From assembly GCA_947501845.1 (NCBI GenBank), contig CANMXP010000009.1, positions 62,001 to 126,000 of the forward strand: a stretch of 64,000 nucleotides of DNA. The letters are read 5' to 3'. The position numbers were made by a program, and so were the translations under genes. The notes below the pieces were generated by a model. The model was not told the DNA's origin. It worked only from the letters and a program-made list of their open reading frames with translations, and made no database searches. This document shows positions 42,391 to 51,216 of the stretch, piece after piece (position 1 is the first letter of the stretch; every line of letters starts with the position of its first letter). This stretch comes from an uncultured Flavobacteriaceae bacterium (GTDB taxonomy: Bacteria > Bacteroidota > Bacteroidia > Flavobacteriales > Flavobacteriaceae).

Positions 42391-43769
42391 TTTTTTAAAG
42401 CTTCTATAATACGCTTACTTGTTCCTAAAATGGGTTTTCCAATCTCAAAATCAAGTATTTTTTGTCTATACTCTTTCCTTCTCTCAGGATACTCTAAAGC
42501 TTCCCTTAAATGTTTATGTAATTCTAATTCATTTTTAGCAATTGCAACGGCTCCACTATCAATGACATACTTATAGTGCGTATATTTTAAAAATTTTTGA
42601 TCGTTATACAGACCATTTTCAAGATTACCAAATGCAACATTGATCACTGGTTTTCCAAATATCATAAAATCTAAACTCATTGTGGAGAGCATATTTATGT
42701 TGACATCTGAAAAAGACAGAACCGATTTTAAATCTAATACGTCCTCAACAGTTGGTAATCGTTGCGACCACACTTCTGAGTGTGTCTTCCTGGTTTGAAT
42801 CCACTTTGGCATATTCCATCTAACATCAGGAAATTCATTCATTAAATTCTTAAAACGTTTACCGTCTTCAGCTGGAGACGTCCTCACCAAAAGTTGCAAA
42901 CCTTTTTGCGAATTTATGTAACTTAAAACAGCTCTTATATGAACCTCATCATTCTTTCCTATAGAACTATCAGCACAGCTATAGCAGATAACTCGTTTGT
43001 TTTTATCTAAATTGAATTTATCGTAAAAGGTATCTTTACTTACTTTGTATTTTTCCAACACATAAGATTCAAACTGTGGTGTGCCTACTACTTGGATTTG
43101 AGATTCCTTTACTCTTGAATAAAACTCCAGAAGCTCTTTCTTCATTAAGTCACTCCAAACAAAATAATTATCGAAATCTCCACTCATTCTTCCTTTCGAA
43201 GCCAAATTATCCCAACTAAAAATAAATGTTATAGTCTTTATTTTTAAAGCGTTTGCAGCCATTATTAAAGGCGCAATGTATGGTGGACGTTGATGGGTAA
43301 AAAATAATTTATCAGGTTTATGGATTTTTAACAAATCTATGTACGAGCGTGTTATTTTATTTTTTTTGAAACTGCGGCGTTGTAGGCTATAATATATGGA
43401 AATCCATTTTTCTGAATGAAAAAAGTAAGTCCAAAGAAAAATTAACCTTGTAAAAATGGCTCTCCTGCTAAAAGTTCTTGGATAGTGTATTTTCAAATTA
43501 CTTTGAATTCCAAAATTATTTTTCTTATGATTTTGCAAATGGGCAACTTCTTTAAGCTTTCTAAAAAACCAGACAGCAGGCTTTTCTCTAAAGTCTTCTA
43601 GTTCTTCAACATAACTGTTTGGCGTTTGAAAATCATCGAAACTTGATTTTGGCAACCCCGAAAAAATTATGACTTTATCAAAGTGGTTTTGTGCTTCACT
43701 TAAAAAATTGCTTAAAACGTAATTCCTAAACCCTACCCCATCAGTTATAACCAAACCTAGTGTCTTCAT
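42387..43769 (-). CDS. Putative GT-B surface carbohydrate transferase
   Basis: The 460-residue protein is not a standard GT4. It begins KTLGLVITDGVGFRNYVLSNF and has a two-domain layout with a central FSWDNLASKGRMSGDFDNYFVWSDLMKKELLEFY and QVVGTPQFESY, and a C-terminal MSLDFMIFGKPVINVAFGN. The last resembles the donor loop of CDP-glycerol glycerophosphotransferase- and epimerase-like GT-B proteins. It might transfer an activated sugar or polyol phosphate; since the nonulosonic acid module is close, a CMP-sugar transferase role is conceivable but unsupported by a signature motif. It overlaps both neighbours by four bases. Confidence 0.6.
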   Translation of the reverse strand: MKTLGLVITDGVGFRNYVLSNFLSEAQNHFDKVIIFSGLPKSSFDDFQTPNSYVEELEDFREKPAVWFFRKLKEVAHLQNHKKNNFGIQSNLKIHYPRTFSRRAIFTRLIFLWTYFFHSEKWISIYYSLQRRSFKKNKITRSYIDLLKIHKPDKLFFTHQRPPYIAPLIMAANALKIKTITFIFSWDNLASKGRMSGDFDNYFVWSDLMKKELLEFYSRVKESQIQVVGTPQFESYVLEKYKVSKDTFYDKFNLDKNKRVICYSCADSSIGKNDEVHIRAVLSYINSQKGLQLLVRTSPAEDGKRFKNLMNEFPDVRWNMPKWIQTRKTHSEVWSQRLPTVEDVLDLKSVLSFSDVNINMLSTMSLDFMIFGKPVINVAFGNLENGLYNDQKFLKYTHYKYVIDSGAVAIAKNELELHKHLREALEYPERRKEYRQKILDFEIGKPILGTSKRIIEALKK

Positions 43770-44563
43770 TTATTCAACTTCATTATTAAATATTTGTAAT
43801 ATTTCTTTATTCGTTTTTGGATGAAAAACCATTGCTTCTTAAAGAGAATGACATCCTTCAAATTTGCTTCAATATTATTTTCAACACCATTGGCATTTAA
43901 AATAATATTGATTCGATCTGTATGTTTTTTATTCACACCATAACTTCTTGCATACCAAGTATGGCAAAGCAATTTTTTATTCTCACAATATACTTCATTT
44001 GCAATCATATCGTCACACATCTTAGATTCTAGAAAAAGAAACTTTTTCCCCTGACGCCTTAACCAAAAATAAAAACAATAGTAGGGTTCGTATAAACTTT
44101 TGGAATCAAAATCCCCTTTTAACTCAGAAAGGTCATCATGAAACTCTCCTTCCTTTATGTACTGATTCTTTAACACTTCTTTTTTATTCCAAATATCGAA
44201 TACATCTTTCAGATTAATGATTGAGAAAAAGGTATTTATCGCAAAGGGATTCTTTTTTCTATGTAAGACCGCACCTCCGTCTCTCACACCACAAACTGTA
44301 ATGCTATTGTTATTCATTTTATCAATAAGAGAAAAAACAAGTTTATTATCTGTAAAAACAACATCTTCATCAGCCATAATAAGCCAATGAATGCCCTTAT
44401 TTTTAAGCTTATGCATCATATAAACAATACTGTGAATACCGTGCATACCGTCTCTCCCATCAATAATATATTTCTGAACACCTTCAGGAAATAATATTGA
44501 CGTCTTATTATACAATTCAAAATTGGCAACGGTAGTAAGAATAGCTGTATTAGAAACCTCCAT
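43766..44563 (-). CDS. Uncharacterised GT-A-like protein
   Basis: I do not recognise the family of this 265-residue protein. It has a possible nucleotide-sugar fold with the segment GIHWLIMADEDVVFTDNKLVFSLID, where D-E-D may serve as a metal-binding D-x-D, then VCGVRDGGAVLHRKK and a C-terminal half with a Cys-Asp-Asp segment (ESKMCDDMIANEVY) and a conserved-looking LCHTWYARSYG. Its place between an FkbM methyltransferase and a transferase in an overlapping array indicates a role in the same polymer. Glycosyltransferase is a reasonable guess, not more. Confidence 0.5.
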   Translation of the reverse strand: MEVSNTAILTTVANFELYNKTSILFPEGVQKYIIDGRDGMHGIHSIVYMMHKLKNKGIHWLIMADEDVVFTDNKLVFSLIDKMNNNSITVCGVRDGGAVLHRKKNPFAINTFFSIINLKDVFDIWNKKEVLKNQYIKEGEFHDDLSELKGDFDSKSLYEPYYCFYFWLRRQGKKFLFLESKMCDDMIANEVYCENKKLLCHTWYARSYGVNKKHTDRINIILNANGVENNIEANLKDVILFKKQWFFIQKRIKKYYKYLIMKLNK

Positions 44564-44565
44564 AT

Positions 44566-45492
44566 TTAATACGTTTTTTGTGCTCTTATTAGCCCTCTTC
44601 GTAAATAAGGTACATCGAGATTTTTATCGTAAATATAAATCATATAACCTTTGGAGATTTGTGTAGTAAAGCCATGAGATTTTAATTGTTTTATAAAGGC
44701 CTTTTCGTCACCTTGTTTGTGATACGTGCATATAGCTATTTTTAAATCTATATTCTGTTGCAAAATACTTTCGCATGAATTCAAAAAATTCTGTTCTTCT
44801 CCTTCAATATCTACTTTAAAGAAAGTAATATCAGGATTCGCTTTGTAAAAGTTATTCATAGAAATCGTGGATTCGCTTTCAAAATCGGTCACAAACTTAT
44901 TTATAATTACCACTTTATCTTTCCATGGTTCAAACGTTGCTCTTAATGGAGCGATCCATTCCTCGTTAGGTTCAAACAAATAAATTTTTTTCACGCTTTC
45001 TATAACAGACAAAGAAAAATTTCCTTCGGCTGCTCCAATGTCTGCAACAACATCATTTTCATCCAAGTTAAAAGTATCGGTTAAATATAAGTGAGGAGAG
45101 CTTTTATCCTGATCGAGTAATAGTCCATAATACAGATTCTTTACTGCTTTATCAGTCATATTTCTTTTAAAATAAAGTCTTTTATTTTGGTGTACGACAT
45201 ACCTCAACCCTTTTGATTGATCGAAATAAACTTCAATATTTTCTTTTTTGTATTTCTTAACAAAATTATATGGGAAAACCGATACTGAATTATTCTGTAA
45301 ATAGTTTACAACTTCTTTGATTTCATCATCATTATTAGCTTCATAATAAGTTAATATATTATCTCTTAAAGACGCTTTAAATCGGGCAAAATTATTTCTC
45401 TGACGATTTCTTCTTATTTTATTTATAAAATGATCAGGTACAATAGCCTTAATAATATAAATGATCCAATTTTCAACTTTCTTTTTAGGCAT
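44566..45492 (-). CDS. FkbM family methyltransferase
   Basis: The 308-residue protein has a variable N-terminal half and a C-terminal SAM-dependent domain: VVADIGAAEGNFSLSVIE (motif I), IYLFEPNEEWIAPL (motif II), and FFKVDIEGEEQNFLNSCE, the FkbM signature D-I-E-G. FkbM-type enzymes O-methylate sugars or polyketides. Here a sugar hydroxyl of the polysaccharide is the likely target. It directly follows the neuA-like gene with a 13-base gap. Confidence 0.88.
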   Translation of the reverse strand: MPKKKVENWIIYIIKAIVPDHFINKIRRNRQRNNFARFKASLRDNILTYYEANNDDEIKEVVNYLQNNSVSVFPYNFVKKYKKENIEVYFDQSKGLRYVVHQNKRLYFKRNMTDKAVKNLYYGLLLDQDKSSPHLYLTDTFNLDENDVVADIGAAEGNFSLSVIESVKKIYLFEPNEEWIAPLRATFEPWKDKVVIINKFVTDFESESTISMNNFYKANPDITFFKVDIEGEEQNFLNSCESILQQNIDLKIAICTYHKQGDEKAFIKQLKSHGFTTQISKGYMIYIYDKNLDVPYLRRGLIRAQKTY

Positions 45493-45505
45493 GTTACTTA
45501 AAAAA

Positions 45506-46207
45506 TTAGTTACCCTGAGATTTCAGATAGTCTTCTGCCATTTTCCAATCAGACATCGTATCAATATTAATTGCAGCTTCTTCAGGAGATTCTATATAAC
45601 TTATTTTTGAACCGTATAATGAGTTTTGCTCCAACAAAACTTCTGTTTTAGTAATGTAAATACATCCATCTCTAAAATAATAATCTGATGGTAAATCTTG
45701 TCGACGTGTCACGATCTCTTTTTCATTAGTAAATAATTCCAAATTCCCTTCTCCATTTTCTTTAAAAATCCAATGTGGGTTATACTTATGCGGTACTTTT
45801 TGAACCGATATTAAGGCATCGGCCCTAGTATTTATGAATTTATTTATCGCTTTATCAATGAACTCAGACGTTTTAAATGGTGTTGTGACCTGAAGTAAAC
45901 AAACGGCATCATAATGAGTCCCTTTATTCATAAAAAATTTAAGGGCATGTTGAATAACGGGTAATGTGGGTGAGCTATCTAAAGCCAAATCGACGGGTCG
46001 CTTAAAAGGAACTTTCAACCCTATTTGCTTTGCAACCTCCATAATAGCTTCGTCATCTGTACTTAATATTACATCGCTGAGACCATTAGCTTTATTTGCA
46101 ACATTAAAGGTGTATTGAAGCAACGGCTTGTTATTAAGCTTCTTTATGTTCTTCCCTGGAACAGTTTTAGAACCTCCTCGTGCTGGTATAATTCCTAAAA
46201 TTCTCAT
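45506..46207 (-). CDS. neuA: Acylneuraminate cytidylyltransferase (NeuA-like)
   Basis: The 233-residue protein opens with ILGIIPARGGSKTVPGKNIKKLNNKPLLQYTF, the CMP-nonulosonate synthetase nucleotide loop, and continues with VILSTDDEAIMEVAKQIG, ALISVQKVPHKYNPHWIF and FRDGCIYITK plus the C-terminal AAINIDTMSDWKMAEDYL. It activates a nonulosonic acid (sialic, legionaminic or similar) with CTP. It shares a one-base overlap with the epimerase gene upstream. Which acid is used depends on the upstream genes, discussed under findings. Confidence 0.92.
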   Translation of the reverse strand: MRILGIIPARGGSKTVPGKNIKKLNNKPLLQYTFNVANKANGLSDVILSTDDEAIMEVAKQIGLKVPFKRPVDLALDSSPTLPVIQHALKFFMNKGTHYDAVCLLQVTTPFKTSEFIDKAINKFINTRADALISVQKVPHKYNPHWIFKENGEGNLELFTNEKEIVTRRQDLPSDYYFRDGCIYITKTEVLLEQNSLYGSKISYIESPEEAAINIDTMSDWKMAEDYLKSQGN

Positions 46208-47367
46208 TAATACATAATTGTTTTGTGAAATCTTAAGTCTACATTGGCTATAATACTCGCTATTTTTTCACCTGAATGACCAACACCATAAATACCATCA
46301 CTTGTAGCCAATCTATTTTGTTGAATTCTATCTAAAATACCATTCATTATACTGTTTTCTTCGTAGGAAACATCAATAACATTAAGCCCTCTAGCTCTTC
46401 CATGTTGCCGAGTTCCTATATTTACTACAGGAACACCTAAGTATGCACATTCTCTAATCCCAACACTTGAATTTCCTATGAGGCTTTTGGAGTTAATCAA
46501 TAATCGCAAAAAATCTTCGGGATCCATATTTTTAAAAAAATGAATATTTCTTGGTTTATAAATCTCTCTGTAAGAACGAATTCCGTTTGACGTACCATCT
46601 GCTCCAGCATCTACATTGGGCCAAAACCAAAATGTAGGTATATCTAACTTGTGAACGACCTTGAGAGTACTCAATATGTTTTCCTTTGCTTGATTGTATT
46701 CGGTTGTAACTGGGTGTTGTAAAACCACCAGATAGCCTTTTTTCCAATCAATTTCATTCCCAACGCCTCCATATTTTTCAATAGGGTCAAAATTTAATTC
46801 TGGCGTCTCATTAACGTTTCTGGCTATATCTATTGAAGGGCAACCTGTATTAAAAACGTAACGTTCGTCTTCACCCATTTTTATAACTCTTTCTCTTGCT
46901 TCTTCTGAGGCTACTAAATGAAGGTCGGCTAATTTGGTGTTAGCATGCCTAACCTTTTCGTCAATATTTCCAGTAACTTCTCCACCCTGTATATGTATTA
47001 AAGGAATATTTTGGTAAGAAGCTGCAATGGATGTTGCCAAAGTTTCAAAACGATCGGCTATAGTTACTACTGCATCTGGTTTCAGGTTATAAAATGTATT
47101 TGCCAATTCCATTACACCTAACCCTGTCGTCTTAGCCATAGAAGTCTTGTTCTCTCCTTCTAATACCATAAAAACTTTGGCATCGATCTTGAACCCATCA
47201 TTTTCTATATAATCTACTGCGTTTCCATAACGATCTAATAATGCAGAACCAGCTACAACAAGCTGCAACTGAAGGTTTGAATGCTTACTTATTGCCGATA
47301 ATGCTGTTTTAATTCTACTATATGATGGTCTCGCAGTTATAACAACACATATTTTCCTTTTACTCAT
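46207..47367 (-). CDS. neuC: Hydrolysing UDP-GlcNAc 2-epimerase (NeuC-like)
   Basis: The 386-residue GT-B-like epimerase shows ARPSYSRIKTALSAI, TIADRFETLATSIAAS, PLIHIQGGEVTGNIDEKVRHANTKLADLHLV, VVLQHPVTTEY and IGNSSVGIRECAYLGVPVVNIGTRQHGRARGLNV. These are the NeuC/LegG features; the enzyme releases ManNAc (or its 4-amino analogue) from a UDP-sugar. The gene overlaps neuB by four bases and neuA by one, so the trio is translationally coupled. Confidence 0.92.
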   Translation of the reverse strand: MSKRKICVVITARPSYSRIKTALSAISKHSNLQLQLVVAGSALLDRYGNAVDYIENDGFKIDAKVFMVLEGENKTSMAKTTGLGVMELANTFYNLKPDAVVTIADRFETLATSIAASYQNIPLIHIQGGEVTGNIDEKVRHANTKLADLHLVASEEARERVIKMGEDERYVFNTGCPSIDIARNVNETPELNFDPIEKYGGVGNEIDWKKGYLVVLQHPVTTEYNQAKENILSTLKVVHKLDIPTFWFWPNVDAGADGTSNGIRSYREIYKPRNIHFFKNMDPEDFLRLLINSKSLIGNSSVGIRECAYLGVPVVNIGTRQHGRARGLNVIDVSYEENSIMNGILDRIQQNRLATSDGIYGVGHSGEKIASIIANVDLRFHKTIMY

Positions 47368-48365
47368 TTAAAATCTTGTTTGGTTAGGAATTCCCATTTC
47401 TTCATATCTCTAGAAATAGTTTTACCTATAACGTCTTTAAAATTAGTTGCAGATATTCCTTTATTAGCTGGTTTTTTTGCCTCCAAATCTGAAAACGCTA
47501 TAATATGTCCAGCATTCAAATCTTTGTTTACGGCCAGAGACTTTTCAAAAATAGCCTTAAGCTTTTTAAATGATGAATTATCATTTTTATTTACTGGATT
47601 TGCATTCGCTTTTTCAATATTGCGTATCGCTTTAGTTAAGACTTTTATTTCTTCAATAGTTAAAGATGAACTTACATCCGGCCCGAACATCTCTTTATTA
47701 AAGATGGCATGAAATTCTATTATTTCTGCTCCAAGTGTAACTGCTGCAATACTTGTTTCTATATTTGATGAATGATCAGAAAACCCAATGGGAACATTAT
47801 ATCTAGCCTTTAATTCAGTGATCATATTTAAACCATATTGTTCTGGTCTTGTTGGATAAGATGTCGTACATTGTAGTATGGAAAATTCAGCATCTCTAGA
47901 TTTTAAAAAATCTACTGTTTTGTCTAATTCTTCGAAGGAGCTCATTCCAGATGATATAACAAGCGGTTTAGATGTTTGTGCTAAACGTTCTAATAATAAG
48001 AAATTAGTAACCTCACCTGAGCCTACTTTAAAGCAATTTACGTCGAGTTTCTCCAATAAATCCACAGCAGCATTACTAAAAGGAGAACTCATGAATTCTA
48101 TCCCCTTTTCATCACAATGCTGTTTTAATCCTTCCCATTGCTCAATGGTAAATTCCATACGTTTCCAATAATCATACCGAGTAGCATCCTGCTTGGAAAA
48201 CTGAACTCTAAAAGGTTCATAGATACTACTTTCAGCTTCTGCAATATGGGTCTGAAATTTTACGGTATCAACCTCTGTTTGTGACAAAGCATCAATGTAT
48301 GCATGAGCCATTCCTAAACTACCGTTATGAGCCTGTCCAATTTCTGCAATTATCTTAACACTCAT
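47364..48365 (-). CDS. neuB: N-acetylneuraminate synthase family protein (NeuB-like)
   Basis: The 333-residue protein has the TIM-barrel NeuB domain (VKIIAEIGQAHNGSLGMAHAYIDA, DTVKFQTH, FMSSPFSNAAVDLLEKLDVNCFKVGSGEV, ISSGMSSFEELDKTVDFL, IGFSDHS) and a C-terminal SAF/antifreeze-like domain (about 275-333). It condenses phosphoenolpyruvate with ManNAc or a related sugar to a nine-carbon acid. The usual E-K-H-x-T substrate loop reads E-F-H-A-I-F-N-K here, a variant seen in a NeuB subgroup, so the exact substrate is uncertain. It overlaps a methyltransferase gene upstream. Confidence 0.9.
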   Translation of the reverse strand: MSVKIIAEIGQAHNGSLGMAHAYIDALSQTEVDTVKFQTHIAEAESSIYEPFRVQFSKQDATRYDYWKRMEFTIEQWEGLKQHCDEKGIEFMSSPFSNAAVDLLEKLDVNCFKVGSGEVTNFLLLERLAQTSKPLVISSGMSSFEELDKTVDFLKSRDAEFSILQCTTSYPTRPEQYGLNMITELKARYNVPIGFSDHSSNIETSIAAVTLGAEIIEFHAIFNKEMFGPDVSSSLTIEEIKVLTKAIRNIEKANANPVNKNDNSSFKKLKAIFEKSLAVNKDLNAGHIIAFSDLEAKKPANKGISATNFKDVIGKTISRDMKKWEFLTKQDFK

Positions 48366-49015
48366 TCCTTAATTTTTTTAGCAACAATACCATAACTCAT
48401 TCCCTGGGCCATTGGGTTTCTAGATTCAATAAAGGCCTCTACTCTATATTTTATCCAGCCCTTAAATGAAGAAACACGTCTCTTTTTATACTCAATATCA
48501 ACGATTGCATATTCTAAAACTTCAAAACCACATCTTTTTAAAAAGTCAATTACGATGTGCTTCCAGGGTGTAAACACATGATTTTCTTCGATATGTTTTT
48601 CCTGAAAAGCATACAATGCTCCTCGCAAAAACAAACTTAAAGTATTTTTACTTGATTGTGGATTGGGTGTAGTAAGCACCAATACTCCTTCTTTTTGCAT
48701 GTGATTTGCTATATTCTGTAGTCCTAAAAGAGGATTATCCAAATGTTCTAAAACTTCAAGGCATATAACCAGGTTTGCTTTTTTTGCTCCTTCTGGAGCC
48801 TGATTATTTAAATCCCAGATAGTCGATTTACTTATTTTTTTAATAATATCAAAGGGCTGCCATTGAGCCCCAAGTTCGAGTACCGTATCCTCCATGTGAC
48901 CAAATCCAGCCCCAATGTCACTGACAACAATTTTTGATTTATTTGGCTTGTGCTTTTGCAACATTTTTTTTGCAAAAACACCTCTATTACTATATATTTT
49001 AGGCTCTGTGCTCAA
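48362..49015 (-). CDS. Class I SAM-dependent methyltransferase
   Basis: The 217-residue protein has the SAM-binding motif I VVSDIGAGFGHMEDTV, an acidic strand, LVICLEVLEHLDNPLLGLQNIA and the LVLTTPNPQSSKN strand, as in UbiE/type 11 methyltransferases. The target is not fixed by sequence. It overlaps neuB by four bases, so the methylation of a sugar made or used with the nonulosonic acid is a reasonable inference. It starts after a 36-base gap. Confidence 0.88.
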   Translation of the reverse strand: MSTEPKIYSNRGVFAKKMLQKHKPNKSKIVVSDIGAGFGHMEDTVLELGAQWQPFDIIKKISKSTIWDLNNQAPEGAKKANLVICLEVLEHLDNPLLGLQNIANHMQKEGVLVLTTPNPQSSKNTLSLFLRGALYAFQEKHIEENHVFTPWKHIVIDFLKRCGFEVLEYAIVDIEYKKRRVSSFKGWIKYRVEAFIESRNPMAQGMSYGIVAKKIKE

Positions 49016-49051
49016 TTATAAAAAGTTTTAATCAATAAAAATCTAATAAAA

Positions 49052-49957
49052 TTACAAATCTTTTGGTTTCCAATACAATTTAGTTGCAGGAAGTTTTGAA
49101 TACTTCACAAACTGCTCTTTTGATAAACGATCGGAATTTTTTATTAAACGTGGCAGGTTTAAAATGAGATCGCCTAAGGCTTGTAATATAGCAATAAATG
49201 CTTTAAAATCTCCTTTAAACACCTTTGTTTTAAATTGCATCCACAAAGAATACAAAATCTTTTTAGGCACAAGACCTAATGGGTAAAACAAGAGATATAA
49301 AAACCATCCAGACCGCAACGCCCGTCTTGTTCTCACTCTATAATCTTTTTTCTGTTTTCTCGCTTTTAAATCAACTCTATGATGCACCAATACTTTGGGA
49401 AAATAGTGTATTTCCCAATCTTTCTTGAACAGGTGGTACGAAGCATAATCTTCTTCTCCATAAAATATAAACCAATTGGGGTATCCTGGAATAGACTTCC
49501 AAGCACTCATTCTAAACACATGAGCACCTCCTGCATAACTTTTGGTTCTATACGGTATTTCATCACTATAAGTCAAGGCGGGCGCTTCTTTACCCCAAAA
49601 TATTCTAAAACTAAGAATTGCACATTTACTATGTGCTTCAAAATAAGTTTTAATACTATGAATTGGATTATTTGTTATAAAATGTAGGTCGTCGTCAATG
49701 GATATCGCATACTTCGTTTCAACCAAATTCATCATATGGTTACGGCAATAAATTAAACCTCTGGAAGTTTTATTTCTCAGTAATTTGATTTCAGGATAAT
49801 TAGAAGATATAAATTCATAAGTACCATCATTAGAACCGTCATCGTAAATAATATATTCTATATTAGAATCATTCAATACAACTTCATTCATTAGAAGTGT
49901 ATACTTTAAATCGTCCAATCGATTTCTTGTTGTAATGAGAATAGTAACCTCCTTCAT
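49052..49957 (-). CDS. Glycosyltransferase family 2
   Basis: The 301-residue GT-A enzyme has VTILITTRNRLDDLKYTLLM, YIIYDDGSNDGTYEF, CRNHMMNLVETKYAISIDDDLHF (metal-binding D-D-D) and GAHVFRMSAWKSIPGYPNWFIFYGEEDYASYHL (catalytic E-E-D). A short C-terminal membrane-proximal helix follows (LYLLFYPLGLVPKKILY). The start overlaps the stop of the upstream gene by one base. The sugar is unknown. Confidence 0.9.
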   Translation of the reverse strand: MKEVTILITTRNRLDDLKYTLLMNEVVLNDSNIEYIIYDDGSNDGTYEFISSNYPEIKLLRNKTSRGLIYCRNHMMNLVETKYAISIDDDLHFITNNPIHSIKTYFEAHSKCAILSFRIFWGKEAPALTYSDEIPYRTKSYAGGAHVFRMSAWKSIPGYPNWFIFYGEEDYASYHLFKKDWEIHYFPKVLVHHRVDLKARKQKKDYRVRTRRALRSGWFLYLLFYPLGLVPKKILYSLWMQFKTKVFKGDFKAFIAILQALGDLILNLPRLIKNSDRLSKEQFVKYSKLPATKLYWKPKDL

Positions 49958-51216
49958 TAGCTTTTTATTATTTTAGAGAAGGTTTGCTTTAAATTGGAAA
50001 CTGAAACATAATCTTCTAAATCTTGTCTATTTAGTTGTAATGTGTTATTATTTTTTAACCATGTTTGATATAAAGATTCAATGATTGTCGCAATGTTTTC
50101 AATATCGTCGATTTCCGCATGGTACTTGTATTGTTTTCCTAACAAACGATATGCCTCACTTTTTTCGGGACCTAAATGAATTATAGGCTTATTTGCCATA
50201 ACGCAATGAGGAAACTTACCAGGCAAGAAAGGACTAATATTAGATTTAGCTTCCAATATCACATTTACTGAAACACTATTTTGCAATGCCAATACGGTGT
50301 TAAAATCTACATAACCTACACTTAAATAAAGGGAATTTACCTCATTCTCTTTTTCATTGAGATATGCTTGAAAATAGCTCTTTTGTCCCAACAATAGTAA
50401 TTGTGAATTATCCTCTGCATTAGGATTTCTTTTTAAAAATAACTGATATCCTTCAACAAGTCCTTTAGGGTTTCGTGGTTTCATTAAACTACCAGCATGC
50501 AAAATGGTGAAATTTTCACCTCTAAACCAGTCGGGATGTAGCACTTCTTCACTAACCATTTCAGAAGCTTGGTGCGGTATAACAATGCCTTTATCCAAAA
50601 ATTTAGGAAAGTACTGCCCCATCCATTTATTAAGCAAAAGACTGGGAAAGATAGTATATGAAGCCTTCTTTGAAACTTCTTTAAAAAAAACTTCTTTTTG
50701 TCTATATCCTGGCTGAAACCAGTTAAAAGGCTCTGGATAACAATGCATCGGGTACGGATCATGCACATAGGCCAGCCATTTTTCATGTAACTTAGGCAGC
50801 TTTAAAACTGCCATGTGTGGTCTAAAGCTAGCTGCTTTACTTAGGGTCAATATCCAATCTGGGTTAAAACTGTTTTCTTTACTTAAACTATCTTTTATAC
50901 TCTTAACGTCGTTAAAAAAAGCAAAAGAAAACCCAAGCTTTTCTTCAAAGTGATTGTTTAAATTAATTTTAAACCATCTCTTAATTATTAATTGGGCTTT
51001 ACTAAGCCAATACCACACTGTCCATTTTTTTTCTGGAATAGCAACACATTCTATTCCAGAAAGCGTTATTTTTCTTCGAGTATAGTGAAAGACTTTTAAT
51101 ACGTATCCACATTGTTTTAAATTCATGATAAGTGCAACACGCCCTTTGGTAGCACTACTATCATTTACATCTAAAGATTCTACAACGATTAATATCTTTA
51201 ATAATGCTTTACTCAT
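49957..51216 (-). CDS. GT-B glycosyltransferase-like protein
   Basis: The 419-residue protein has an N-terminal Rossmann domain (ILIVVESLDVNDSSATKGRVALIMNL) with KWLAYVHDPYPMHCYPEPFNW and ASYTIFPSLLLNKWMGQYF, and a C-terminal domain with FTILHAGSLMKPRNPKGLVEGYQLF, QLLLLGQKSYFQAYL and SVNVILEAKSNISPFLPGKFPHCVMANKPIIHLGP. The last segment carries the P-G-K-x-x-x-x-M-x-x-x-K-P loop of glycosyltransferases without the classic E-x7-E. It is a GT4-like enzyme of unknown specificity, overlapped by both neighbours. Confidence 0.82.
   Translation of the reverse strand: MSKALLKILIVVESLDVNDSSATKGRVALIMNLKQCGYVLKVFHYTRRKITLSGIECVAIPEKKWTVWYWLSKAQLIIKRWFKINLNNHFEEKLGFSFAFFNDVKSIKDSLSKENSFNPDWILTLSKAASFRPHMAVLKLPKLHEKWLAYVHDPYPMHCYPEPFNWFQPGYRQKEVFFKEVSKKASYTIFPSLLLNKWMGQYFPKFLDKGIVIPHQASEMVSEEVLHPDWFRGENFTILHAGSLMKPRNPKGLVEGYQLFLKRNPNAEDNSQLLLLGQKSYFQAYLNEKENEVNSLYLSVGYVDFNTVLALQNSVSVNVILEAKSNISPFLPGKFPHCVMANKPIIHLGPEKSEAYRLLGKQYKYHAEIDDIENIATIIESLYQTWLKNNNTLQLNRQDLEDYVSVSNLKQTFSKIIKS

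Noticed and set aside
47878-48171. Plus-strand frames opposite neuB
   Set aside because: The minus-strand gene has every conserved NeuB motif; the opposite frames have none and no promoter-like sequence.
50484-50786. A 100-codon minus-strand frame inside the glycosyltransferase at 49957-51216
   Set aside because: It lies in another frame of a recognised GT-B gene and its product resembles nothing; it is a by-product of AT-rich coding sequence.
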